Positions 44,718-56,515 of a stretch of DNA of 64,000 bases are shown piece by piece. The DNA is taken from contig JASPKZ010000425.1 of assembly GCA_030220185.1 (NCBI GenBank), forward strand, positions 893,501 through 957,500. Reading direction: 5' to 3'. Each line of letters starts with the position of its first letter. Position 1 is the first letter of the stretch. The position numbers and the translations under genes are program-made. The stretch comes from Diploptera punctata. Taxonomy: Eukaryota; Arthropoda; Insecta; Blattodea; Blaberidae. The notes below the pieces were generated by a model. It searched no databases and was not told the origin of the DNA. It saw only the letters and a program-made list of their open reading frames with translations.

Positions 44718-44763
44718 TATGGCTGAAGATGAACACGACTGTGTTTGAAACCACGGTATCATG
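44718..44763 (+). ncRNA. Hammerhead ribozyme, consensus core
   Basis: Stem I TATGG (44718-44722) pairs with TCATG (44759-44763), with G-U at both ends. CTGAAGA is at 44723-44729, stem II AACAC/GTGTT, GAAA at 44747-44750, stem III ACC..GGT. The predicted cut is after A44758. The PLE terminal block 'cctatgaggtgaattg' follows. Confidence 0.75.
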
Positions 44764-44861
44764 GAAGCATGAATCCTATGAGGTGAATTGTTTACACAAA
44801 ATGTTCTCCGATGAATTTTAATGATTATACCTCATAATGTTTACTTCCCAACATTAATTTA

Positions 44862-45640
44862 AAACTAAATTTTGCAGATGACCAGGTATTAATAGCACAA
44901 GACCACGATGATATAGAATATATGGCTAAAAAACTAAAAGAAGAATATGAAAAATGGGGACTTTATATAAACATTGAGAAAACTAAATACCTGTGTATAG
45001 GAGAAGAAATGGAAAATATAACTTTCAACAATGGAGAAGAACTAAAACCTAGTATTGAATGCACTTATTTAGGAACAAAATTAGACCATTCAGGCGATAA
45101 CACAGTGGAAATTAAAAATAGAATCGCACAAACAAAACAAGCTATAAATGTTTTAAACTCTGTTTGGTGGAGCAAAAATATTACAAAAAATATAAAATTA
45201 CAAATATATCAAACCATAATTCAGAGCATTTTAATATATGGTGCTGAAGTCTGGCAAATTCCTATCAGGGAAATGAAAAGAATTTTAAGTACAGAAATGG
45301 ATGTTTTAAGAAGATCAGCTGGAAAATTTAGAATGGATAGAATACAAAATAAAGAAATAAGGGAAATTATGGATGTACAAGAGGAGCCGGACATTATAGA
45401 AAAGAAAAGATTACAGTGGTATGGACATGTCTATAGAATGCCAGAGCAAAGATTGCCAAAAATTGTTATGGAATGGATCCCAATGGAAAGGAGGAAGAGA
45501 GGAAGACCGAAGAAAACTTGGATAGCAGGGGTACAAGCAGCTATGAATATCAGAGGAATGGAGGAAGATCAATGGATGGACAGAGAGGAATGGCATTTGG
45601 TTTCCGGAAGACGGCGGCAGCTGCCATGATACCGGATGAT
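44862..45640 (+). CDS. Non-LTR retrotransposon reverse-transcriptase C-terminal half
   Basis: The longest clean coding stretch outside fry. It starts in frame with the polymerase box NFADDQVLIAQDHDD at about 44866, continues WGLYINIEKTKYLCIG, CTYLGTKLDHSGDN, QTIIQSILIYGAEVW and VLRRSAGKFRMDRI, and ends with KRLQWYGHVYRM, RLPKIVMEWIPMERR and RGRPKKTW, 256 codons to the stop at 45629. ATGATG repeats mark the 3' end. The upstream palm, endonuclease and any ORF1 are missing. With no internal stop it is a recent 5'-truncated insertion. It sits between a PLE end and a PLE ORF start. Confidence 0.85.
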
Positions 45641-45679
45641 GATGATTAAAGACTACTCAAGTCTAGGGAAGAAAAGTTT

Positions 45680-45994
45680 ATGACTTTGAAATTCAAGATG
45701 GCGTCAAATAAAACGAATAACTTTGAATCGGCAAATACATTTAACGAATCTTTTCAAGGGCAAAAACGAGATTTTAAGAAATTTCTCAAACTAAAATTGA
45801 AAAAGAGGAAAATTTTGGCAGATATAAAATTCATAGATAGATGTATTCGTAACAATGTAGCACCCAAATTTGTCAGGAAAATAGTGAAATTTAATAATAA
45901 CTGTAAACAGCAAAAGATGGCAGAAAAGAAAGTCTTACAAGGAGAAAAAAACAAATTTTATTCAAATCTTCAGAATTTAGATGTAGAAATGTGA
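45680..45994 (+). pseudogene. PLE ORF N-terminal fragment
   Basis: 104 residues. MASNKTNNFESANTFNESFQ is followed by a very basic stretch and ADIKFIDRCIRNNVAPKFVR, KIVKF, matching the split frame at 41374-41490. The lysine-rich N-terminus is usual for PLE proteins. The frame stops where the reverse transcriptase should begin. Confidence 0.65.
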
Positions 45995-45999
45995 AGTTA

Positions 46000-46870
46000 G
46001 TTAAACAACTAGGTTATATTTGTTTTGAAAACCTAATTAAAAATTACTTTGAATATTTGAATTTTGAAATCAAGAAAAAAGTAAACATACATAGCAATGA
46101 ATTTTCATTCACAATACAATTGCTTCCAAATCAAGAAGACATTATGAGAATTACACTGTAAAGCTGGTGTTCAAATATCAGTTCAGACAGAAATTGTTTC
46201 CTTTAGTTGTGCTTACAGATGGCTCATCAGTATATATAATTACATATTATGAAACTATAAGATATCTGTAATAGATTGCACAGTTGCAGTTACATAGAAA
46301 TGGACCAAGATTTTTCTCAGAACAATGAATACTCAATTTATTGTTCCTGGTTTTATCTCTTTTTGCAGATTCATCAATGAATTTCTTCAGTCCCTGTACT
46401 AATCGCACTTAAACTATGAGGAAAAATACTCATATTTATCATTCCTCAATATATTGTTTTCCGGCATGTATTGATTAGAATTTTCAATCCACAATGATGC
46501 AATCCACAATGATTGATCATTTTTAAATGCGAAGTTAAACAATTTTGTAAGTTACTCATAGATGTACCATGAATGATGTTTTCAAAACGTGTTGTGGCAA
46601 ATTGCAATATGGAATTTTTATAGTTGTTTGTGAATTTCTCTTCGATTTCCTTTATAGCGTATACCTGACTACACAATGTGATCCGGTGATCACTGACCTG
46701 TTTTTTTTATCATTATTGTGTTTTGTAAACACTAAGAGGAATTGAGACCACGGGTCAGTTCAATTTGAAAAGGAAAGGTGCTAAGAAGCAAATGGAAATT
46801 AACGATTCTTCCATGAAACAGTATTGTAATTGAAAATGGTCAAAAGATAATTATAATCAATTACTGTGTT
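46000..46870. other. Intronic sequence, nothing recognised
   Basis: 46105-46215 repeats a flank of the tRNA-like foldback at 43610-43690. The rest is unassigned. Confidence 0.35.
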
Positions 46871-46878
46871 TTTTGAAC

Positions 46879-48276
46879 ATACATATACAATCATATTTGA
46901 AGGACCTTTGGCTTTCTGGGCCAATGCTCTACCAACTAAGCTACCGGGGCGAGTTACAATCTAAATGCAAATTTTTCTCCGATATACGTTTAAATTCCCA
47001 CGCACCATTGGCCCGGAAAGCCAAAGATCCTGGGTTTGAGTCTCAGTCTGGGCATAAAATTTTTCTCTTCAAATATGATTTATCCATCATTGAGATGTAT
47101 GAAATGAATAATAAAAACATACATATACAATATATTTGAAGAGAAAATTTTTTGCCTAGACCGGGACTCGAACCCAGGACCCTTGGCTTTCCGGGCCAAG
47201 TGCTCTACCAACTGAGCTACCGAGGCGAGTTACGATCTAGACGCAAATTTTTCTCTTATGTATGTTGTAATTCCCTCGCGCCAAATGCTTGAAACCATAG
47301 CTTCTATCTTTGCAAATGGCGGCTTCTTAGTTAAGAAGACATTTATTGGGAATTTAACACTACTTTATAGCCAGTAGGGCTTCTATTGACGATTTTTATT
47401 ATTAATTTAACACTTCTCATAGAAGGATAAATTATATTTGAAGAGAAAAATTTTCGCCTAGACCGGGACTCGAACCCGGGACCCTTGGCTTTCCGGGCCA
47501 AGTGCTCTACCAACTGAGCTACCGAGGCGAGTTACGATCTAGATGCAAATTTTTCTCTTATGTATGTTGTAATTCCCTCGCGCCAAATGCTTGAAACCAT
47601 AGCTTCTATCTTTGCAAATGGCGGCTTCTTAGTTAAGAAGACATTTATTGGGAATTTAACACTACTTTATAGCCAGTAGGGCTTCTATTGACGATTTTTA
47701 TTATTAATTTAACACTTCTCAATTGACGATTTTTATTATTAATTTAACACTTCTCATTGACGATTTTTATTATTAATTGCAACATACATAAGAGAAAAAT
47801 TTGCATCTAGATCGTAACTCGCCTCGGTAGCTCAGTTGGTAGAGCACTTGGCCCGGAAAGCCAAGGGTCCCGGGTTCGAGTCCCGGTCTAGGCGAAAATT
47901 TTTCTCTTCAAATATAATTTATCCTTCTATGAGAAGTGTTAAATTAATAATAAAAATCGTCAATAGAAGCCCTACTGGCTATAAAGTAGTGTTAAATTCC
48001 CAATAAATGTCTTCTTAACTAAGAAGCCGCCATTTGCAAAGATAGAAGCTATGGTTTCAAGCATTTGGCGCGAGGGAATTACAACATACATAAGAGAAAA
48101 ATTTGCGTCTAGATCGTAACTCGCCTCGGTAGCTCAGTTGGTAGAGCACTTGGCCCGGAAAGCCAAGGGTTCCGGGTTCAAGTCCCGGTCTAGGCGAAAA
48201 TTTTTCTCTTCAAATATAATTTATCCTTCTATGAGAAGTGTTAAATTAATAATAAAAATCGTCAATACATATACAA
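46879..48276. mobile_element. Two stacked tRNA-like elements sharing one target duplication
   Basis: ATACATATACAA occurs three times (46879-46890, 47119-47130, 48265-48276). Between the first two is a 228-bp foldback with half cores (46901-46952 minus, 47000-47072 plus). Between the last two is a 1134-bp array with two tandem 302-bp units in minus orientation (cores 47154-47226, 47456-47528) and two in plus (47821-47893, 48123-48195). Cores have A and B boxes, but the anticodon loop CCGGAAA lacks U33 and there is no long variable arm. Confidence 0.8.
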
Positions 48277-48279
48277 ATT

Positions 48280-49074
48280 TGAGAATTTATAATATTTTTA
48301 CAGACATTCGCATTGATCGTTTTTCTATATTCATTATTTATTTTCAAGGTCTCCCAATTCAAGCAATTAATCAAGGTTTTACTGTATATCATAATTAAAT
48401 TCTAGGTCCATTAAAAATCTTTTACAAGTAACATAACTTTCCTGAGTGTAAAATTGGCTGGTATCATAAGATTAAACCAGAATGAAGTAATGTTTAAAAA
48501 ATCATATAAAATTTTATGCATAGAATTTTCTTTCAACAAACCCTTTAGAATTAAATTAAACCTCATAGTATTCTTTCCCTGTGAAAGTTAAATAAACTCT
48601 TTAGATTTAAAAAACAAAAAAATAGGTAATGTGCATTACAGATAACTGATGTTGATCATTTGAAATATACAATCCTAAACTAAACACCACAACTAAAGCA
48701 AAGTTTCTCATTAAAAGAAAGTAAAAAAATATGGTGCATTGGCTAGAGTGATGGTGATAAAAGTGATAATCGCACATTAAAACACAACATGACATTTTTA
48801 ATAAAATAATTCATACATTATTTATTCATAGTAGGCCTATATTAATGAGTTAACTTATTCAAAACCTGCAACAACAAATTCTAACAAGATGCACACCAAA
48901 AATAATGTATGAACTACAAACTTAAATATAGATCTATTATACAAACACAACATTTGAAAAGCATTTTTCAACTTAATAATACTTTTCATAAAATTTCACA
49001 ATTTAAATATAACAAAATGAATTTCCATTTTACTTCCATCTTTCAGATGGGGGTTCTCATTATGATTTTTTTTT
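48280..49074. other. Intronic sequence, nothing recognised
   Basis: A short PLE-end echo ('aaacctcatagtattctttc') lies near 48560. Otherwise unassigned. Confidence 0.4.
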
Positions 49075-49084
49075 CTTTAGTTAT

Positions 49085-49425
49085 TTCTTAACTCACCTCA
49101 TACTTCTTAACTCCCAAGCAGACTCGAGTTTCTTCACTTCATTTGTGATATTCTCAGTGCTGTATTACGTTCACAACTGATGTCCAACGTAATACAGCAA
49201 TGAGAATGTCACAAATGAAATGAAGAAACTCTGAGGTCAGTCTGCAGGAGAGGAGGCCATTGGACATCAGTTCTGAATGTAATACAGCACTGAGAAAGTC
49301 ACAAATGAAGTGAAGAAACTCGAGTCTGCTTGGGAGTTAAGAAGTATGAGGTGAGTTAAGAAACAACTAAACAAAAATTAAAATAAACCTCATAGTGTTA
49401 TTTCCTACCTACATAACTTAATTTG
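49085..49425. mobile_element. Family A PLE-end foldback with three hammerhead motifs
   Basis: The minus motif 49118-49160 and plus motif 49287-49329 both read CTGAGAA (C3 intact, G8 changed), GAAA, palindromic ACTCGAGT and GCA/TGC stem I. A third plus motif (49197-49245) has C3 changed to A. Terminal blocks 'actcacctcatacttcttaa' and its complement bound the element. Codons EVSLQERRP upstream of the last motif show the PLE tail. Confidence 0.7.
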
Positions 49426-49433
49426 TTTGTTTA

Positions 49434-50110
49434 TTTGTTTTCTAATGGCAAGATTTGACGCTTAAGTCATTTTCTCTCTGGCTTCCCAGTACAAGCGAAC
49501 AAGGTCCTTAGTTTGTTTTCTAATGGCAAGATTTGACGCTTGAAAGTCATTTTCTCTCTGGCTTCCCAGTACAAGCAAACAAGGTCCTTAGTGTTGTGCA
49601 GTTGGATTTAAAGCTGGACAGACTAGAAGGTGGTGTTTGTCCATGATTAGGTCCGGATCTTTGCATACGACACATCTGTCTGATTGGAAAATGTGTATTC
49701 TGTGGAGATGGTGAGCCAAGCAGTCATGTCCCGACATCAGTCTGAATTGCATTACTGCTTCCTTGTGGCCTTTATGTTTTACTTCTGTGTATAGTTCATC
49801 AATTTTGCCATGATTTCCCTCTAGCTGTTGCAATGTTTTCTTTCAGGTTTTCCATTTGGAATGCTTTCTTGATTTCTTTGATCTTTCTGTGGAGGTTTGA
49901 TTTAGTGTAGGTTGTTATCTGTATTTTGGTACCCTTTTTGGCAAGTCCATCAGCTATTTCATTGCCATGTGTGAGGGTATCCTCTGGAAGGTTATTAATT
50001 TGTTCTGGTTGTTTAGGTATTTTAGGAGTTTACAACATTCTAGGATGGTTTCATTTTCTGGTGTTTGGTTGGAGATTATTGCTTGTATAGCAGCTTTTGA
50101 GTCTGCCAGA
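49434..50110 (-). pseudogene. LINE with RNase H domain, 3' part
   Basis: Minus reading: KAVILADSKAAIQAIIS (RNase H second carboxylate segment), then HMAMK, and after frameshifts MQFRLMSGHDCLAHHLHRI, CVVCKDPDLIMDKHHLLVCP. The 3' end carries a tandem duplication of about 77 bp (49434-49590). RNase H and the CCHC-like end fit Jockey/R1/I-type LINEs. Confidence 0.7.
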
Positions 50111-50329
50111 ATAACAGCTTTTGTGAACATTTTTGTTCATAAATATGAAAATTTTATTTCCTCTATTATTCAACTAACTTATTGAAAACTTAAATTTATT
50201 TTATTTCAACCATCTCAATACCAATCATAAAAATGATCAAAATTAGCACTATGTTTTCATAAAATCTGAATACATAAAAAATTATAGTTAAATATGGGAA
50301 ATAACATTCTAAGGTTCTTAATTCTTCTT

Positions 50330-50745
50330 CTTCTTCCTTCCAAGTATTAGGCCAAGGCCTGTTACGATCCTATAGAAAATTTTCCCTCCAGCGTTTGAGG
50401 GAAATTCTCGTATAAGACTTGAAAGCATAATAATAGTCCCTTCGATTGGTTGCTGGCCAAAGGAAGGCAAGACCAGTGATGGGCTGCCATCTTATAGCCT
50501 CTGGTCAGGCTTTTCTGGAGAAGAAAAGAAAATAAAGGAAAGAAGAAATGGAAGAAAGGAAAGACTCCCTAGCCCTCGGACGCCCTAATAGCATTGGTGT
50601 CAAAAAAACAAGAGTTAACCAAGAGAGGTTAGATAGTAAAGTTAAAAGAGTGCAAAACACAAGTAAGTGGAAGAAATGTTTTGCACAGCTTGGGCACCTT
50701 GTGGTCGCCATCCACATATCCCCTAGATGAGGACCCCTGAGGGGA
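50330..50745 (-). mobile_element. Internally deleted LINE (5' end joined to 3' end)
   Basis: Minus strand: starts 'ccctcaggggtcctcatcta', about 300 bp of non-coding 5' sequence, then the 3' end of the 27940-28720 family ('gttacgatcctatagaaaat' in plus orientation) and a GAA tail. The same chimera recurs at 51836-53310, so it is a propagating non-autonomous unit and not a single deletion. Confidence 0.7.
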
Positions 50746-50749
50746 GGTT

Positions 50750-51835
50750 CTTAATTATAATAAAAAAATTACTTTATTTTATAAGATTTGACTTTTACAT
50801 TGTTTAAATGATAAAATTGTATGTTTTTCTTATTAATTTAATAATAGAGAGCGTAGAAAGCCAAAGGTCCTGCATTCAAACTCCAGTCTGAGCGTATATT
50901 TTTCTCTTCAAATATAATAAAATTGTATATTTAATATTTAAATTAAAATTAAATTCCTATACAAGTTCAAGATGAAATTGTATATTTTTATATTACTGAT
51001 TTTAATTAATATGGTTTCTCAAAGCTAGACTCTTGATTCACATTAATATCCTCTTGCCACCAAACAGAGGCCTGGTAGATTTTCTTTTTTCCATTTTTCA
51101 AGATCAAGTCATCTACAGTAGAGTGTCCATTCATCTCGTTTTTCCTGGGACAGTCCTGTTTTTTGGAACATGTCACACTGTCCCGAAAGTTTTCTTGGGG
51201 ATGCTCAAATGTCCCGCTTTTGGGGTGATGCTTTGTCAATGTATTTATGAATGGCGACTTTCGTTTTCTTCTTTACTATGAAATAATAAATATGAATGTT
51301 AGAAAGCGCCAGTTGTATGACCACAATGCACTGTTTGGACTATAACCTTTGTTTTTTACTCTCAATTATTGTTAACTGGTACATTTTTCAAATTGTCAAT
51401 CCATAGTCAGTGCAGGCAATGTCGGAGGTTTCCTGCTGATTCTGGCACTTTGGCGGTGGAGAAATACAATTTTAACTTGGATGAAAGAGATTTAGTTAGT
51501 GGATTTTTATACCCCTTGCAGCGATAAATAAATATTTTTAAACGTAATAAACAACGACTTTAGTGGTTTTTGATTAGTGAATGGTTGATTCTTATACATT
51601 TTTATTGGCAACAGTGTCGTGGTAAAAGGAAAATAACTGGTTTTTATATTTTGTTAATGTCCCATCTTTTTTTAAAATGTCCCAGGTTTTTCCTATATTT
51701 TTTTGTACATTTCCCCTTTTACTTTGAAAGTATTATGGACACCCTAGTCTAGAGTCATAAGTAGGTGGTCTTGATTCATTGTGTCATTACTTTTTCATAA
51801 TGTGCATTTATCAGTTGGGATGATTCCTATTTCAC
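50750..51835. other. Intronic sequence with a tRNA-like remnant
   Basis: 50855-50925 holds the 3' half of a tRNA-like element ('aaagccaaaggtcctgcatt', 'tatatttttctcttc'). The remainder is unrecognised. Confidence 0.4.
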
Positions 51836-53310
51836 TTCAGGGGTCCTCATCTAGGGGATATGTGGATGGCGACCACAAAGTGCCCAAGCTGAGCAAAACA
51901 TTTCTTCCACTTACTTGTGTTTTGAACTCTTTTACTTACTTACTTACTTACTCACTGGCACTATCGAACCCATAGGTTCATGGCCGCACGGACATACGCT
52001 CTCCCATACATCCCTATCCTGAGCTAATACTTTCCAATCATTCCCTGGATAATCTACTTCCCTCAAATCATAGTTAATGTTATTCTCCCACCTCATTCTT
52101 GGTCTACCAACTGGACGTTTTCCCTCTGGCTTTCCTACAAGAAGCTTCCATGCACGTCTTTCATTCCCCATACGTGCAACATGTCCTGCCCATTGCAGTC
52201 TACGAGACTTAACTGTTCTTCTATCAAATCTGGCATTCTATATTCTTCATAGAACTCATCCTTGATCTTGTCATCTTTTTCTTCTGTGGGGGCATGTACA
52301 TTTACAATTATAAAATCATGTTGTTTACCCTTTAGAATTATGTATGATATCCTATCACTAACAAACTTAATATCTCGGATAGCGGATAGGATCCTCCTTC
52401 TGACTAAAAAACCCGTTCCAAATGCAGGTCTTTCTGCACCCCAGTAGTATAATGCAAAGCTTCCTGATTCCTGACTACCTTCTCCTGGCCACCTAACTTC
52501 CTGTAAAGCGACTATATCCAAGGGCGATTTATCTAGTTCCCGCGTTAATATCTCTAGTGCCCCGCTATTGTATAAAGTCCTAACATTCCATGTTCCTAGG
52601 AACATGTCCCTGTGTTTGAGCCTTTGGCATGGGTTCCCTGAAGTAGTCCCCGCCCGGAGAACCGAATGGGGGGACTATTTGACCTCCGGAAAATTTTACC
52701 CCAGTTGAACCCATGTCCGCATTTCTTGACAGTTCTATTTTTACGGTGAAAGATCGTCACTCTTTCGACCAAGGTACTTTTTTCGTCTGGCTTATCACCT
52801 TCGACCAGTCCGACATGGGTAACCCTATCGGCAGCAATGCTACCGCCGGCATAGCTCTCAGGATCATTTAAGCACGCAAGCCATTCCACCACGACAAGGT
52901 AAAGATACCATTGAACTCTTTTAACTTTACTATCTAACCTCTCTTGGTTAACTCTTGTTTTTTTCGACCCTGACGCTATTAGGACATCCGAGGGCTAGGG
53001 AGCCTTTCCTTTCTTCCATTTCTTCTTTCCTTTATTTTCTTTCTACTCCAGAAAAGCTGACCAGAGGCTATAAGATGGCAGCCCCATCACTGGTCTTGCC
53101 TTCCTTTGGCCAGCAACCAATCGAAGGGACTGTTATTATGTTTTGAAGTCTTATACAAGAATGAGTTCAAATCGGATCCCCAAAGCTGTTTATAATTATA
53201 TACCATGACGATGAAGATCTCTGGGCCGTCCTATGAAACGCTGGAGGGAAAAGTTTCTATAAGATCGTAACAGGCCTTGGCCTAATACTTGGAAGGAAGA
53301 AGAAGAAGAT
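51836..53310 (+). mobile_element. Internally deleted LINE copy 2, interrupted at 51935-52910
   Basis: 51836-51934 and 52911-53310 together match 50330-50745 (inverted) and end in the 3' LINE segment with 'gatcgtaacaggccttggcc' and GAAGAAGAAG. The interruption is a different LINE with its own 13-bp duplication. Confidence 0.7.
51935..52910 (-). mobile_element. Internally deleted RTE-like LINE: 5' end, endonuclease, 3' end
   Basis: Flanked by TTGAACTCTTTTA (51922-51934, 52911-52923). On the minus strand about 300 bp of 5' sequence precede an APE-type endonuclease fragment (MFLGTWNVRTLYNSGALEI, DIVALQEVRWPGEGS, FGTGFLVRRR, IIVNVHAPTEEKDDKIKDEF). This joins directly to the C-terminal end (LQWAGHVAR-like, WKLLVGKPEGKRPVGRPRM, WENNINYDLREVD) and a (TAAG)n tail. 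The reverse transcriptase is deleted. Both ends and the target duplication are intact, so it was copied in this short form. Confidence 0.85.
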
Positions 53311-53494
53311 GATTCCTATTTTATGCAGGTGTTCATATAGGCAATCATGTCTAGTTTGCAGTCTAAAGAGTACTGTGAAGTTTTTCCTTTTTGTTTTGTT
53401 ATTTTCTTTGTGTATTCTGTTATATTTCCATACTTTTTCCAGGTTTTTAGTTTAATTAAAATTGTATATATTCTTGCAAGGTTATTTTTAGTCT

Positions 53495-54234
53495 TGTTTT
53501 AATTATTAATTTAACATTTCTCAACGAAAGATGAATTAAAATTTGAAGAGAAAAATTTTTCGCCTAGACCGGGACTCGAACCCGGGACCCTTGGCTTTCC
53601 GGGCCAAGTGCTCTACCAACTGAGCTACCGAGGCGAGTTACGATCTAGACGCAAATTTTTCTCTTATATACATTGTAATTCCCTATCGTCAAATGCTTTT
53701 GAAACCATTGTTTCTATCTTTGCAAATGGCGGCTTCTTAGTTAAGAAGACATTTATTGGGAATTTAACATTACTTTATAAAGCTAGCAAGGCTTCTAATG
53801 ATGTTTTTATTATTAATTTAACATTTCTCAACGAAAGATAGATTAAAATTTGAAGAGAAAAATTTTTCGCCTAGACCGGGACTCGAACCCGGGACCCTTG
53901 GCTTTCCGGGCCAAGTGCTCTACCAACTGAGCTACCGAGGCGAGTTACGATCTAGATGCAAATTTTTCTCTTATATACGTTGTAATTCCCTATCGTCAAA
54001 TGCTTTTGAAACCATTGTTTCTATCTTTGCAAATGGCGGCTTCTTAGTTAAGAAGATAGAAACAATGGTTTCAAAAGCATTTGACGATAGGGAATTACAA
54101 CGTATATAAGAGAAAAATTTGCGTCTAGATCGTAACTCGCCTCGGTAGCTCAATTGGTAGAGCACTTGGCCCGGAAAGCCAAGGGTCCCGGGTTCGAGTC
54201 CCGGTCTAGGCAAAAAATTTTTCTCTTCAAAATT
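53495..54234. mobile_element. tRNA-like foldback array with 13-bp target duplication
   Basis: TTATTTTTAGTCT at 53482-53494 and 54235-54247 brackets 740 bp. It contains two minus cores (53562-53634, 53869-53941; period 307) and one plus core (54139-54211), with a hairpin turn near 54050. The interruption of a LINE RNase H frame proves it moved here as one unit. Confidence 0.85.
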
Positions 54235-54960
54235 TTATTTTTAGTCTGTTAAGTCTTCTTTTAAGACTTGTTTCATGTTGTGGTATGTTTGATTTGTGCA
54301 CCCCTTTTTTTGCTAAATAGTCTGCTTGATCATTTCCACTTAATCCAATGTATGAGGGTATTCACTGCATTACAACTTTTTTTCCTTGTGCCATTAGAAT
54401 CCTGCATGTGTTTATAATTTCTCGTGTTATGGTCAGGAGGAAAGGTACATGCTTTGAGGGGTGATAGTACTGGTGATTCTGAACAAAAAAAACTTCTAAT
54501 ACACATATGGCCTTTTCTTAACCATTTCAGAGCAATTTAATAAAATCAACGAGGAACCAGGTAAGTGCAGGTGACAGTATATCAAGATACTGTTATCTTA
54601 AGTTTTGTTTAATCATGTACGTTTCTTTACTTGAGCACAAGCATAAGAAGTTCCTCTCTTGTGTCCACTCTGTGCTTATAGACTTTGCTCTTAAGCCAAC
54701 CCCACAAACAGTAATGTAATGGGCTAAGATCGGATGACCTCGGAGGCCAAGCAATGATTCCACCGTGACCGATCCAACATCCAAGATACATTTTGTTGAG
54801 GTGCCATTCACTGGCCATACGGAATGTGCAGGAGTTCCGTCATGCTGAAAGTACATAATAGCTTGTGTTGCCGAAGGGATATCCTCCAAATATTCTGGTA
54901 ACACACTTTAAAGAAATGAAGATACCGTACTCTATTAAGACAGTTATGTAATACATCTGG

Positions 54961-55163
54961 AAAGACTTGCATGGAAGCTTCTTGTAGGAAAGCCAGAGGG
55001 AAAACACCCAGTTGGTAGACCAAGAATGAGGTGGGAAAATAACATTAACTATGATTTGAAGGAAGTAGATTATACAGGGAATGATTGCAAAGCATTGTCC
55101 GTGCGGCCATGAACCTACGGGTTCGATAGTGCCAGTTAGTAAGTTAGTAAGTAAGTAAGTAAG
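54961..55163 (+). pseudogene. LINE 3' end inserted in the mariner
   Basis: KLLVGKPEGKHPVGRPRMRW and NNINYDLKEVDY, then a (TAAG)n tail. The mariner sequence TATGTAATACATCTGG is duplicated on both sides (54945-54960, 55164-55179). Confidence 0.85.
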
Positions 55164-56014
55164 TATGTAATACATCTGGACTGATGAACTGGTCATCAAT
55201 AAGACCACACGTTAGCTCAGAAATATCATTGAAAATTCGTTTCCACAGTAGCGTGCCTATTTTCATCTGCCCATAGATGAGAGTTGTGCATGTTGTTGAT
55301 TCTGTTGCAGATAAATGTTGACTCAACAGTGAACAGAATGTGGAATTAATCAATCATTGGCAAAGATCCATTGACAGAATTCTTGCCGCTTTGCATCATC
55401 TCCTTCATGCAGATGTTGTACACTCTGCGGATGATATGTATAGAGACCTTGCTGGTGTACTGTGCATATCACTCGTGTTTGTGGAATACCAAGTTGAGCA
55501 GCAATTCTTCTAGAGCTAGTAGTCAGGCTACATTCTACTATTTGAAGAATGTTCTCAACTTCAATAAGATTGTTGTACGGGACATTCAGACACAACATGT
55601 ACGCTGGGAAGTGTAGCAACGCTCATGCAATCTGTCAAACACCGTGCTAAACACCCTGCTATCTGCAACTCTGTGATTAGGAAATCGTTGATATTCTTGA
55701 ACAGCGACTCTGGAATTTCCATTGCAAAAACCATAGACAAACATCATGTCTGCATACACTGCATGTGAGAAGACAGGTATTTTCACTACATTGAACTGTA
55801 TTGACTGTACACGTAACAACACCAGTATCGTACACTAAAACAAGCACTGTCAGGCTGAGACTTGAGGAAAACAACTGCACCATGCGGAAGTTAATGCGAA
55901 TTAAAATGGTTAGTAAAGATGGCGCTACTTAACCTAATAAGATGTTAATTATATAATTTTTTACCTGGTAAGTCAGTCGTCCTCAACTAAGTTGTTAAAC
56001 TTCTTCAAGTTATT

Positions 56015-56515
56015 CTAATGTGGAGGCCTTTCGAAAACAATGTTTCATCTTCTGTATTTTTACTGGAACTGATGGCTGATGGTGTTGTATAGGTTGTATA
56101 ATGGATTTATATCTGCGGTTATGTTCTCGTTGGGTAGGTCTTCATTCCTTGCTTCTTTCAGAATCTCTATGTCTTCAAGGATGCTGATCCTGTTGTTGTT
56201 ATACTCTTTGTGTAGTATTGACATAGAGTTATCAATTTTTTGAAATCGGTGACCTGTTTTGAGTACATGTTTGGCAAAACTTAATTTATTTCCATTATTA
56301 GTAAAATTTTTTAAATGTTCCAAATATCGTGTATTAAAGTTTTTTATTGTTTTGCCTATGTAGAATTTATCACAACTATTGCATTTTAGCTTATAGATGC
56401 CTTTATTTTCATATTTATTTGTTGTTTCTGTTTTATTAGAAATTATGTTATTGAGTTTATTATTGGTTTTAAAGGCGATTTTAATGTTTTTATCTTGTTT
56501 CTTAACCTAATATCG
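56015..56515 (-). pseudogene. PLE fragment with intact GIY-YIG motifs
   Basis: Minus frame from about 56515 to the stop near 56060: KIAFKTNNKLNNIISNK, KGIYKLKCNSCDKFYIGKT (both GIY and YIG motifs and the cysteine pair intact), RY.EHLKNF, SFAKHVLKTGHRF and ILEDIEILKE. This is the best-preserved nuclease domain in the window. Its tail ends SHQFQ just before a hammerhead-like motif, and it sits within the mariner. Confidence 0.85.
56020..56058 (-). ncRNA. Hammerhead-like motif after the PLE stop
   Basis: Core CAGAAGA (U4 changed) at 56048-56054, stem II around GAAAC/GTTTT, GAAA at 56029-56032, palindromic AGGCCT stem III. Stem I is poor. Probably inactive. Confidence 0.4.

Noticed and set aside
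47821..47893. Functional tRNA gene (good A and B boxes, stable stems)
   Set aside because: The anticodon loop CCGGAAA has C at position 33, the acceptor has a mismatch, and the core is repeated with element flanks and target duplications. It is a tRNA-derived mobile sequence.
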